NCBI GenBank assembly: GCA_028718965.1 | Contig: JAQUKS010000006.1 | Span: forward strand, 1-41,762 | Reading direction: 5' to 3' | Length of the DNA: 41,762 nt | DNA from: Minisyncoccota bacterium | GTDB lineage: Bacteria; Patescibacteriota; Minisyncoccia; Minisyncoccales; CG1-02-41-26 | Shown: positions 6,824 to 14,963 of the stretch, one piece after another | Layout: each line of letters begins with the position of its first letter | Position numbering within the stretch: the stretch's first letter is position 1 | Position numbers and translations under genes: made by a program | Notes under the pieces: generated by a model | The model's input: the letters and a program-made list of their open reading frames with translations, nothing else | Told to the model about the DNA's origin: nothing | Databases searched by the model: none

Positions 6824-9025
6824 ATGAAGAGAACAATTATTGTATCGTTATTTTTTCTGGTTCTGGCCCCAGGGTTGCTTTTGGCTGATAACAACGAGCT
6901 TGAGAAGGTGAAGGAGAAAATTATAAACCTAGTAAACCCGGAGGAATGCGGCATTTACTTTTATCCTGGATTGTCCGAGAGGGATATCGTCGGGGTTGGC
7001 GTGGATGTTTTTGCTAAATACGCCGGCCAGTTGCCGCCAAGGACGGTTTTGCCGATGACGATGGCCGAAAAATCCGTAGTTATCGATGGCAAAAATAACG
7101 ACGAGGCGTGGAAAAACGCCTCAAGCGGTTATGGAAATTTCATTTGCAGGAATACGGGGCAACCTCTTAGGGCCAAGAATGAAGTGGTTGACGAAAGCAA
7201 AAAAGTATATTGGGCAATTACATATGATACAAAGTATGTTTATATTTTTATGTATGCTCATTATACGGATTTGTCAGAAATCATTTTTGCTTCCACTGAA
7301 AACAGTGACTTGTCAAATGAGTCAACGTTAGGTTTTCACATTAACAGCGGCGAGGTCGTTAATGTGTGGCAAAACCTAACCTGGGACACGCGAAATTTGC
7401 TAAACTCGCAAATGTCCCGACTCGCAAGCGGGCGGTATGAGCTGAATGACCGTATGCTGCCCGTTAAGTCTGCCACTGCTTTGGTTTTTGACGGCTGGTG
7501 CATAGAAATGGCTTTTCCTTGGGGCTTGTTGCCTAAAGCAGAGCCCATCACTATAAACTTTGATGCAAGATATCAAGGGCAAAGGGAATTAGTCCATCTC
7601 TTCAATATTTTCGGGGATAAAATAGCAGACGAGGGGTATCTTAATGTTAAGAACCCGGCTTCGTCCGCTTTGTTTGTCAGCGGCGACACGAGAATTGCCG
7701 CGGAGCAGAAAAATAACGACGATGCCTCGTCCTCTTTTGAAAGAGGGCTTAAAGTCAGGGACTCCTACGGGCCAGTGAACCTGGTTTGGGATAGAAATCC
7801 CGATTTCTCCTACCCTAACGATTTCGAGCGCCTGAAATCCGGTTATGGGTCGGCGGACTATTCTGATTTGAGGGTTTTTGCCGTTGAGGAGAAGGGGGTC
7901 AGAAACCTCGGCTCCTCGGCTTTTTGGACCAGGCAGATAGCGAATCCCGAAGACGCTATAACAGCATCCGGGGTTTTCGGCAAGTTGTCTTCTTATCAGC
8001 TTTTAGCATTCGGCGAAACAGAAGATAGCTCTGTCACCCGAGCATATTTCGTGCCTAAGCAAGGGTGGGAATATGGCGGGGCCTGTCTCGTAAAAAAGAC
8101 AAAAGGAGATAACGGTTTCACAAATAGGAATGCCTTTTTTGATTTCCATAAAAGGGGAACAAACAAGGCGGGGCTAACCCACGATGCTGGGGTAAACCTA
8201 ACCGTAACCAAGGACACTGATCTTGGTTGTAGGTTCGGTACCGGAACTGCTTTAGCAAAGGGGGGTTGGTACGGGCTCTTGGAAACAATTTATATTAAGG
8301 GCCCATTAAACAAACTGTCCTACAGCCCCTTTGCTAACATTGCTGGTGGCAGCCTCTCTGTGTCCTACACTAAGTATCCCGGGACGTTTATAAAACGTCT
8401 TGGAGCTAATTTCTCTTCTGAAATACAAAACAGAATTGGTATTTTGGAGGGAGAGGAAATTTTTCGGAGAACAGTTAAAGCTGAATGTCTTTTTGAGGTG
8501 CCCTATATTTGGGCAAATCCGTTCATAAGCAAGGGTAAAAATTTTGACAACGGCCCGATGAAACTCTTTGATGATGTTACTTATGGTGGCGAGATTGGCA
8601 TTAGAAATAAAGACACAACAAAAGCCATATACGTTGGGTACAAAGTGGGCAATGAGAAAGCCAGTGACATGGGCTATTTCTGGGTGACGTCAAGTTATGC
8701 CCTCAACACGAGATGGATAAAAGTTGGCCTCAATGCCGAATTCTATGATTATCGGTTAGAGAGCCTTAAGCAACAACAGTCCGTGTTATCCGTGAATTGG
8801 AAAATAACCAGAAACCTTGTTTTCAGCACGAGGTTTCTTAGATGGCTGACGGACGACAGGCTTAAACCAGTAAATAATTTAAACAAGTGGGGGGCTTATG
8901 CAGGTCTTTCCTGCCGGTTACGGTTAAAGGATGGCAGAGCTATCGATTCGACCCTGATAGTTGGCGATGCCAATAGTTACAAAATAGCGAGGAAAGTTGT
9001 CTGGAAGACAAACTTTCCTTTGTAG
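6824..9025 (+). CDS. Exported protein with CBM9-like N-terminal domain and beta-barrel-like C-terminal region (DUF5916-like)
   Basis: The 733-residue protein starts with a signal peptide (about residues 1-21, MKRTIIVSLFFLVLAPGLLL). Residues about 75-260 resemble the CBM9-like DOMON fold seen at the start of DUF5916 proteins: VVIDGKNNDEAWKNA, then VYWAITYDTKYVYIFMYAH and IEMAFPWGLLP. The rest (about 330-733) is rich in alternating aromatic/polar beta strands and glycines, ending in repeated strand pairs (for example LVFSTRFLRWL and WGAYAGLSCRLRLKDG), as expected for an outer-membrane barrel. A strong ribosome site (GGGAGGG) precedes the start. Terminators lie on both sides. It uses ATA, AGG and ACA codons freely by eye, and the type is unusual for CPR bacteria, so horizontal acquisition is likely. 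Function and ligand are unknown; family assignment is by pattern only. Confidence 0.6.
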   Translation: MKRTIIVSLFFLVLAPGLLLADNNELEKVKEKIINLVNPEECGIYFYPGLSERDIVGVGVDVFAKYAGQLPPRTVLPMTMAEKSVVIDGKNNDEAWKNASSGYGNFICRNTGQPLRAKNEVVDESKKVYWAITYDTKYVYIFMYAHYTDLSEIIFASTENSDLSNESTLGFHINSGEVVNVWQNLTWDTRNLLNSQMSRLASGRYELNDRMLPVKSATALVFDGWCIEMAFPWGLLPKAEPITINFDARYQGQRELVHLFNIFGDKIADEGYLNVKNPASSALFVSGDTRIAAEQKNNDDASSSFERGLKVRDSYGPVNLVWDRNPDFSYPNDFERLKSGYGSADYSDLRVFAVEEKGVRNLGSSAFWTRQIANPEDAITASGVFGKLSSYQLLAFGETEDSSVTRAYFVPKQGWEYGGACLVKKTKGDNGFTNRNAFFDFHKRGTNKAGLTHDAGVNLTVTKDTDLGCRFGTGTALAKGGWYGLLETIYIKGPLNKLSYSPFANIAGGSLSVSYTKYPGTFIKRLGANFSSEIQNRIGILEGEEIFRRTVKAECLFEVPYIWANPFISKGKNFDNGPMKLFDDVTYGGEIGIRNKDTTKAIYVGYKVGNEKASDMGYFWVTSSYALNTRWIKVGLNAEFYDYRLESLKQQQSVLSVNWKITRNLVFSTRFLRWLTDDRLKPVNNLNKWGAYAGLSCRLRLKDGRAIDSTLIVGDANSYKIARKVVWKTNFPL

Positions 9026-9038
9026 CTCTTAATGACAG

Positions 9039-9088
9039 TCCCCATTCTTAAGCGATCTTAGCGATAAAGAATGGGGATTTTGTTTTTT
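9039..9088 (+). terminator. Intrinsic terminator after the barrel-like gene
   Basis: TCCCCATTCTT (9039-9049) and AAGAATGGGGA (9067-9077) form an 11-bp perfect stem with a 17-base loop, followed by TTTTGTTTTTT. Confidence 0.88.
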
Positions 9089-9107
9089 CTCAAAAGCAAA
9101 GTAAAAT
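9080..9107 (+). promoter_or_regulatory. Possible polA promoter, inside the preceding terminator's T tract
   Basis: TTGTTT (9080-9085), 16-base spacer, TAAAAT (9102-9107). The start codon of polA follows only 6 bases later, so the transcript would be nearly or fully leaderless. Confidence 0.4.
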
Positions 9108-9113
9108 GGAGCA

Positions 9114-11354
9114 ATGCCAGACACTAAAAAGTTTTTAATCATTGATGGCAATGCTTTGGTGCACAGGGCTTTTCACGCTTTGCCGCCGTTAAAAACCCGA
9201 TCAGGCGAGATTATCAACGCTGTTTACGGCTTTTTTTTGGTTTTTTTCAAGGCTTTGAAGGATATCAGGCCCAATTACGCGGCAGCCACTTTTGATTTGG
9301 CTGCTCCGACCTTCAGGCACAAGCAATTCAAGGAATACAAGGCCAAACGGGTGAAAGCCCCTGACGAGCTTTATCAGCAATTGCCCATAGTAAAGGAGAT
9401 ATTAACGGCTTTTGGCGTGCCGATTTTTGAAAAAGAGGGCTTTGAAGCCGATGACGTTATCGGGACGCTGGCTTGCCGCGCGCAAAAAGACGTCGAGGTC
9501 GTCATTCTAAGCGGCGATATGGACAATTTGCAGCTGGTCAATGACAGAATCAAGGTCTATACCCTGCGCAAAGGCATCAAAGACACGGTTTTGTATGATA
9601 TCGAGGAGGTAAAAAGAAAGTATGACGGGCTTTTGCCCGAACAGCTGCTTGATTACAGAGGGCTGCGGGGCGATCCGTCGGACAATATTCCGGGGGTAGG
9701 TGGCATAGGAGAAAAGACCGCCATTGAGCTTTTGAAGGATTTTTCCGGTCTGGACGATCTTTACAAGGAAATCGACGAGTCAACCGACAAAGCGTCGAGG
9801 ATAAGGCCGTCCGTGTTGCAAAAGCTGAAAGACGGCAAAGAACAGGCGTTTTTTTCGCGCCAGCTGGCCGGTATCGAGCGCAATGTGCCGATCGATTTCG
9901 ATCTCACCTCGTGCCGCTTGGGCGCGTTCGATCTGCCAAGGGCCAGGGATGTTTTGGCCAAGTTCGAGTTCAACGCTTTGATAAAAAGATTGCCCGAGCT
10001 CATCAGCCATGACAAGAACGACAAAGCAAAAGACGGCCCGGTATCCGGACAAGCGGGGCTATTCGGCGCAACAGAGAACAAAGCTGCTGATGTTTCATCT
10101 GAAATCAATCGTCTGGAAAAACAGGGCGTGCTCTCTCCGCGGATCGCCCGCGTGGAAAGGGATATCGTCGATCTCGTAAAGAAAATGGAACAAAACGGCA
10201 TAAGAGTCGATATCGTCAAGCTCAACGATCTTTCCCGCAAACTGGCCGGGGACATCAGTCGGCTCCAGAAGAAGATTTATAAAGTATCGGGTTGTGAATT
10301 CAATATCAATTCTCCCCGGCAGGTCGCGGAGATATTATTCGACAAGCTGGGGCTTTCTCCGCTGGGTATGCGCAAAACTCCCGGCGGGGTGATTTCAACC
10401 GGAGCGGATGAACTTAAAAAGATCAAAGATACCCATCCGGTGGTCGCCTTTATTCTTTCTCACAGGGAACTGTCGAAGCTGAAAAGCGGTTTTACGGACA
10501 GTCTGGCCACGATGATTGACCCTAAAGACGGGCGTATCCATCCGCATTTTCATCAGTTGGGCACGGAGACCGGCCGTATGAGCTGCTCGGATCCGAATCT
10601 GCAGAACATTCCCGTCAAGACCGCTTTGGGCAAAAAAATCAGGGGGTGCTTTGTTCCGGAAAACGGGTTTGTTTTTCTGTCAGCCGATTATTCACAGATG
10701 GATTTTCGGGCGGCCGCGAGCCTGTCCGGCGACGAGAAGATGCTGGGGTTTCTCGAACAGGGCAAAGACATCCATCTGATGACCGCGAGTTTGCTTTTCG
10801 GGATAAAGGAAAAGGATGTTTCGGAAAAACAAAGACGCCTGGCCAAAACGCTCAATTACGGTGTCTTATACGGTTTGGGGCCTTTGGGGTTTGCGAACAG
10901 GACCGGCATACCCTTTAAAGAAGCCAAACAGTTCATCAGCCAGTATTTTGAAACATTCCAGGGCATCGCCCGGTTTGTCGAGAAGACAATCGCTCAAGCC
11001 AGGGAGGAAGGATTTTCTTTGACAATGTTCGGCCGGAAGCGTTTTTTGCCCGAGATCGATTCGATGGATCCGAGGATAAAAGCCCAGGCCGAGCGGATCG
11101 CCCGCAATTTTCCCGTTCAGGGAACATCGGCCGATATCATGAAAATAGCCATGGCAGGCATCGCTTCCAAAAGGATTTTGAACAAAAATTGTCGCCTTTT
11201 ATTACAGCTTCACGACGAGCTTTTATTCGAAGTAAAGGAGGACGAGGCTAAAAAAATGGAAAAAATAATCATGAAAACAATGGAAAGTGCCGCGGATTTG
11301 GCCGTGCCCTTGAAGGTCGAGACAAAAATAGGACTTGACTGGGGCGAGTGTTGA
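9114..11354 (+). CDS. polA: DNA polymerase I without 3'-5' exonuclease domain
   Basis: Family A polymerase for repair synthesis and primer removal. The 746 residues hold a 5'-3' flap nuclease domain (about 1-300; FLIIDGNALVHRAFHALPPL, EADDVIGTLA, GDPSDNIPGVGGIGEKTA) joined by a short linker to the polymerase domain (about 335-746). The 3'-5' exonuclease domain of the 930-residue E. coli enzyme is absent. Polymerase motif A is DYSQMDFR with catalytic Asp525 and Asp530 where the family usually has Glu (QIE). Motif B is RRLAKTLNYG with Tyr582 at the position that is Phe in E. coli. Motif C is LHDELLFE (His700, Asp701, Glu702). Tyr at the motif B position is known to reduce discrimination against dideoxynucleotides. 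It probably forms its own transcript. Confidence 0.96.
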   Translation: MPDTKKFLIIDGNALVHRAFHALPPLKTRSGEIINAVYGFFLVFFKALKDIRPNYAAATFDLAAPTFRHKQFKEYKAKRVKAPDELYQQLPIVKEILTAFGVPIFEKEGFEADDVIGTLACRAQKDVEVVILSGDMDNLQLVNDRIKVYTLRKGIKDTVLYDIEEVKRKYDGLLPEQLLDYRGLRGDPSDNIPGVGGIGEKTAIELLKDFSGLDDLYKEIDESTDKASRIRPSVLQKLKDGKEQAFFSRQLAGIERNVPIDFDLTSCRLGAFDLPRARDVLAKFEFNALIKRLPELISHDKNDKAKDGPVSGQAGLFGATENKAADVSSEINRLEKQGVLSPRIARVERDIVDLVKKMEQNGIRVDIVKLNDLSRKLAGDISRLQKKIYKVSGCEFNINSPRQVAEILFDKLGLSPLGMRKTPGGVISTGADELKKIKDTHPVVAFILSHRELSKLKSGFTDSLATMIDPKDGRIHPHFHQLGTETGRMSCSDPNLQNIPVKTALGKKIRGCFVPENGFVFLSADYSQMDFRAAASLSGDEKMLGFLEQGKDIHLMTASLLFGIKEKDVSEKQRRLAKTLNYGVLYGLGPLGFANRTGIPFKEAKQFISQYFETFQGIARFVEKTIAQAREEGFSLTMFGRKRFLPEIDSMDPRIKAQAERIARNFPVQGTSADIMKIAMAGIASKRILNKNCRLLLQLHDELLFEVKEDEAKKMEKIIMKTMESAADLAVPLKVETKIGLDWGEC

Positions 11355-11387
11355 AAACACCCCGAAGCATCTGTTTATTTTTCGGAT

Positions 11388-11416
11388 TTGTTTGAAACAC
11401 AGGAAATTGATATAAT
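11388..11416 (+). promoter_or_regulatory. Promoter of the sensory gene cluster
   Basis: TTGTTT (11388-11393), 17-base spacer, perfect TATAAT (11411-11416), about 47 bases before the FIST gene. It is the only clear promoter seen ahead of the eight tightly spaced signalling genes, so it may drive them all. Confidence 0.7.
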
Positions 11417-11463
11417 AACCGAACAACAAAAGTCCTTGAAAACGTAAATAAATCTGTTCAAAT

Positions 11464-12858
11464 ATGAACAAAAAAATCATTATCTCCGTGGTCGCGGCCG
11501 TCATCGTCATAGCCGGGGCCGTTGTTTGGTTCGCGTCAAGCCGGCCGACTGCTTTTAAGATCTCTCTGGGGCTCAAGGAATCGGGCGCTCTTTCCCAGAG
11601 CGATGTTATTGTGGGCTATGGCTGGAGCGTCAAGCCCGACGTTAAAGAGGCGGTCAAAGAAGCGGTGATAACTGCTTCGGAGAATTTCAAAGACGGCCCT
11701 CCGGACTACGCTATTTTATTATCCACGGCGAAATATGACTCAAACGAACTTATTAAGGAGTTGAGGCTTCTTTTACCCAACACCAAGATTCAGGGAGGAA
11801 CGGTTATGTATGGTATGTACACCAAAGACGGTTATCATGTCGGAGAAGACGGCTCTTTGGCCATACTCGCGGTTTCCTCGCCAGAGATAACTATCGGGGT
11901 CGGAGGGGCTGACGTGGATAAGCTGGTCGCAGCAGGGTTGTCTGCCAAGGAGGCAGGTAAGGAGGCGGGCAGACAAGCCATACTGGCCGCGCTTAGGGAC
12001 GCGGGTAAAGAAGGGGAAAAACCCAATATTATTTATATGATCGGCAGCTTTGCCAACGAACAGGCCTTGATAGGCGGTATTGAAGATGTCGTGGGCAAGG
12101 ACGTGCCCATAGTGGGAGGCTCTGCTTTTGATGAGGAAGGGATCGGTAAATGGAAACAGTTCGTCAACGGCGATGTTTATACCAATGGCGTCGCTCTCAC
12201 CGCGTTTTTCACTGATTTGACCGTTGCCTGGGCCTTTGAGGCGGGTTATGAAAAGACCAGATACAAGGGCATCATCACCAAATGCGAAGGCCCGGTTATT
12301 TATGAGATTGACGGAAGGCCCGCGCTTGACGTATATGACGAGTGGAGCGGTGGCCTTGTGAGCAGGGTGAGCGCCGGTTCTAATGAAGAAACGGTCACCG
12401 AGATCACGAAAACCGCTCTCTTGCCTTTTGCCCAAATCATGACTGGCGCGAACGGAGAAACGCATTACGTTCCCATGCACCCTTATTTCTGGAATCTCAA
12501 AGACAGGTCGGTGAGCACAGGCGTCAATGTGGAAGTGGGAGACGAGGTGACGGTGATGTATGGGACGTGGGAAAAAAATCTGAACCATTGTCAAACCACT
12601 CCCGCCAAGGCCATGAACGCCTGGGGCATCAAGAAAGGCGAAGCGTATTTTGCCATCTATAATTATTGTCTGGGCAAGATGCTCACCATCCCCGAAGAGG
12701 AGAGAGCCAAGATACCTTTGTTGTTGAATGGCGCTCTTGGGGGCATACCGTTCATCGGAGGCAATACCGGAGGGGAGCAGGGATTTCTTGAGGGAGTAGG
12801 CAATGTTCACGCAGGCCTCGATAATTCAATCATTATTTTCGGTCCGCGGCAAAAGTAA
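11464..12858 (+). CDS. Membrane-anchored FIST-domain sensory protein
   Basis: FIST domains are predicted ligand-binding sensory modules found beside kinases and chemoreceptors. The 464 residues start with one hydrophobic anchor (about 5-25) and no lipobox, placing the rest outside the cytoplasmic membrane. Residues about 45-255 fit FIST_N (ILLSTAKYDSNELIKELR, KIQGGTVMYGM, IVGGSAFDEEG). Residues about 265-460 fit FIST_C (DGRPALDVYDEWSGG, VEVGDEVTVMYGTWEKN, PLLLNGALGGIPFIGGNTGG). The tandem domain order is normal; the outward-facing anchor is less usual, since many FIST proteins are cytosolic. It is the first gene of the sensory cluster, 36 bases before a HAMP receptor. Small-molecule binding is inference. 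Confidence 0.85.
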   Translation: MNKKIIISVVAAVIVIAGAVVWFASSRPTAFKISLGLKESGALSQSDVIVGYGWSVKPDVKEAVKEAVITASENFKDGPPDYAILLSTAKYDSNELIKELRLLLPNTKIQGGTVMYGMYTKDGYHVGEDGSLAILAVSSPEITIGVGGADVDKLVAAGLSAKEAGKEAGRQAILAALRDAGKEGEKPNIIYMIGSFANEQALIGGIEDVVGKDVPIVGGSAFDEEGIGKWKQFVNGDVYTNGVALTAFFTDLTVAWAFEAGYEKTRYKGIITKCEGPVIYEIDGRPALDVYDEWSGGLVSRVSAGSNEETVTEITKTALLPFAQIMTGANGETHYVPMHPYFWNLKDRSVSTGVNVEVGDEVTVMYGTWEKNLNHCQTTPAKAMNAWGIKKGEAYFAIYNYCLGKMLTIPEEERAKIPLLLNGALGGIPFIGGNTGGEQGFLEGVGNVHAGLDNSIIIFGPRQK

Positions 12859-12894
12859 GGCCGGAAGAGAAAAACAACGGCGCTAATTTGGGCT

Positions 12895-13851
12895 ATGGCG
12901 AGAAATAAAATATTCAGCAAAATATTCGGGCTGATAATGGTTACTTCTTTAGTGGCCGGAATGGTTTTTCTGCTCGTGACGTTCCAGGACAGCGTCCGCT
13001 CCGCGGAAAAAGCGATTATTCAGGAAAATAAATTATTGGCTGAAACGACTGCCAACATGATTGTGGCGGGTTATCTGAACTCCCAATGGCCCTTCCAAAC
13101 TTTGAAATTGATCAGTGATTCCGAGAACATTGTTTTTTTATGGGTCGTTAAGCCGAGCGGAGAGATATATTTTGCCGATGACCCGGCTCTTTTCGGCAAA
13201 GTTATTCGGGATGATTCTTTCCTGTCCGTTGACCAGCCGGAGGTAAAAGACATGCTTTCGGAGGATGGCGAGAAAATGAAGTTGTTTATTCATCCCCTTG
13301 AGATGGAGCCAGGGGAAAAGCCCTGGATGCTTTATTTGGGCGCTTCTTTAAAGCCGAGAGAGGCTGCTGTAAGAAGAATAATCACTATTGACATTATCGC
13401 GGTTGTTTCCAACGCTTTTCTGATAGGACTGATTTCTTTTTATTTTTCCAGGAGGATAACCCGCCCGTTGCAGCGGCTCGGGGAAGGAGCGGAAATCATC
13501 GGTCGGGGCGATTTAAAGCACCGTATAAACATAAAAACCGGAGATGAGATCGAGGAATTGGCCCGGTCATTCAACAAGATGGCCGATGATCTGAAAAAGT
13601 CCAGGGCGGATCTGGAGGAATCAAAGGACGTTCTGGAAATCAAAGTAAAGGCGCGCACCAGGGAGCTCCAGGAGCTGAATAAGAATCTTGAGGAGAAGGT
13701 CTGTGAAAGAACCAAAGAGCTCCAGGACAGGCTGGATGAGCTGGAGAGATCCCACCGTTTGATGATTAATCGGGAACTGAAAATGATCGAGCTGAAAAAG
13801 GAATTAAAGGAGAAAGAAAAAGAGTCATCCAATTCAAAAACAAAAATATGA
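12895..13851 (+). CDS. HAMP/coiled-coil membrane receptor without kinase domain
   Basis: The 318 residues show a first membrane helix (about 9-30), a short extracytoplasmic domain (about 31-160), a second helix (about 162-185), a HAMP domain (about 186-240; RRITRPLQRLGEGAEII, GDEIEELARSFNKMADDL) and a long charged coiled coil to the end (ELQELNKNLEEKV, RELKMIELKKELKEKEK). Such coils usually lead into a histidine kinase, but here the protein ends. The extracytoplasmic part has a small Cache-like pattern (WVVKPSGEIYFADDP), too short for dCache. The stop overlaps the start of the PotD-like gene (ATGA, 13848-13851). The HAMP and coil match those of the receptor at 14964 almost exactly. It may signal by contact with the separate kinase of the cluster. 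Confidence 0.82.
   Translation: MARNKIFSKIFGLIMVTSLVAGMVFLLVTFQDSVRSAEKAIIQENKLLAETTANMIVAGYLNSQWPFQTLKLISDSENIVFLWVVKPSGEIYFADDPALFGKVIRDDSFLSVDQPEVKDMLSEDGEKMKLFIHPLEMEPGEKPWMLYLGASLKPREAAVRRIITIDIIAVVSNAFLIGLISFYFSRRITRPLQRLGEGAEIIGRGDLKHRINIKTGDEIEELARSFNKMADDLKKSRADLEESKDVLEIKVKARTRELQELNKNLEEKVCERTKELQDRLDELERSHRLMINRELKMIELKKELKEKEKESSNSKTKI
13529..13820 (+). repeat. Duplicated HAMP/coiled-coil module, copy 1
   Basis: This stretch aligns without gaps to 15952-16243 (constant offset 2423). About 38 bases (13559-13596) are identical, and most other differences look silent or conservative. It suggests a recent duplication or gene conversion between the two receptor genes. Confidence 0.85.
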
Positions 13852-14936
13852 AAAAAATTTTAATAATAACGATCGCTGTTTTATTTCTATTCACAGCGGG
13901 AGTTTTCGGATATCTTCGGTTCGCGAAGTCTCCCGAAAAATTCGCTCCGGCCGAGGAGCTCTCGGACGTGCTGAACGTTTATAATTGGGAGGATTATTTC
14001 GGGACGACCACGATTGAGGACTTTGAAAAAGAGTTCGGGGTGAAGGTGAACCTTCAAACTTATGACAACGAAGACACAATGCTCTCCACGGTTCAGTCGG
14101 ATCCGGGCAGGTATGACGTAGTCATTGCCAGCGATATTCTGGTAAGGGAGATGGCCAATATGAAACTCCTGGCCCGAATAGATATGGAAAACATTCCGAA
14201 TTTCAAAAACGTGGGAGACGAGTTCAAAAATCTTTTTTATGATCCCGAGAACGAATATTCCGTTCCCTATATGTGGGGAACGAGCGGTTTGGCTGTCAAC
14301 CGAAAGTATGTCGAAGAGACCGAACCAAGCTGGTCGATTCTCTGGAATCCGAAGTATCAGGGAAAAATCAGTATGCTGAACAATATGCAGGACGTTTTGG
14401 GAGCCGGGTTGAGATATTCGGGATATTCCGCGAATTCGGTCGACCCATCGGAACTGGAAAAGACGAAGGAGGCGCTTATGGAACAAAGCACTCTTTTGAG
14501 AGGTTATGAAGACAGCATAACAATCAGGGATGATTTGATTTCCGAAAAGCTTTGGGCGGGCCATATTTACAGCGGAGACGGGGTTTTCGCCGCGGACAAG
14601 AACGAGAACATAGAGTATGTAATACCCAAGGAAGGGGGTTTTATTTGGGTGGATAATTTTCTTATACCGATCGGCTCCCAGCACAAGTATACCGCCGAAG
14701 TCTTCATCAATTATCTACTTCGGCCTTACGTGAGCGCCAAAATAGCCGATTATCTCTGGTATGCCAATACCAACGAGGCGGCCCGGGAGCTTACGAACCC
14801 CGAGATACTTCAGGATGAGGCTCTTTACCCGCCCCAGGAAGTGAAAGACAAACTTGAATTTTCCGGATATTTTGGCGGCCACGAGGCAGTGGCGTTGTAC
14901 AACAAGATTTGGGCTGATTTGCAGGCCTCAAAATAG
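13848..14936 (+). CDS. PotD/PotF-like polyamine-type solute-binding protein, membrane anchored
   Basis: The 362 residues match the spermidine/putrescine-binding family: after an N-terminal anchor (about 3-23; no lipobox Cys) come LNVYNWEDYFGTTTIEDFEKE, YDVVIASDILVREM, YSVPYMWGTSGLAVNRKYV, WSILWNPKYQGKISMLNN, and FIWVDNFLIPIGSQHKYTAEVF. These are the typical hinge and pocket segments of PotD. No ABC permease or ATPase gene is nearby. It is translationally coupled to a kinase-less receptor upstream and followed 27 bases later by a dCache receptor, so a sensory role, presenting a ligand to a receptor, is more likely than transport. Ligand identity (polyamine or other) is not shown by the sequence. 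Confidence 0.85.
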   Translation: MKKILIITIAVLFLFTAGVFGYLRFAKSPEKFAPAEELSDVLNVYNWEDYFGTTTIEDFEKEFGVKVNLQTYDNEDTMLSTVQSDPGRYDVVIASDILVREMANMKLLARIDMENIPNFKNVGDEFKNLFYDPENEYSVPYMWGTSGLAVNRKYVEETEPSWSILWNPKYQGKISMLNNMQDVLGAGLRYSGYSANSVDPSELEKTKEALMEQSTLLRGYEDSITIRDDLISEKLWAGHIYSGDGVFAADKNENIEYVIPKEGGFIWVDNFLIPIGSQHKYTAEVFINYLLRPYVSAKIADYLWYANTNEAARELTNPEILQDEALYPPQEVKDKLEFSGYFGGHEAVALYNKIWADLQASK

Positions 14937-14963
14937 TTTCTAAAACCCTTCAAAGCCCGGATT

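Noticed and set aside
11773-12810. Long minus-strand open frame of 345 codons inside the FIST gene
   Set aside because: Antisense shadow of a recognised gene; low-complexity translation without domain features.
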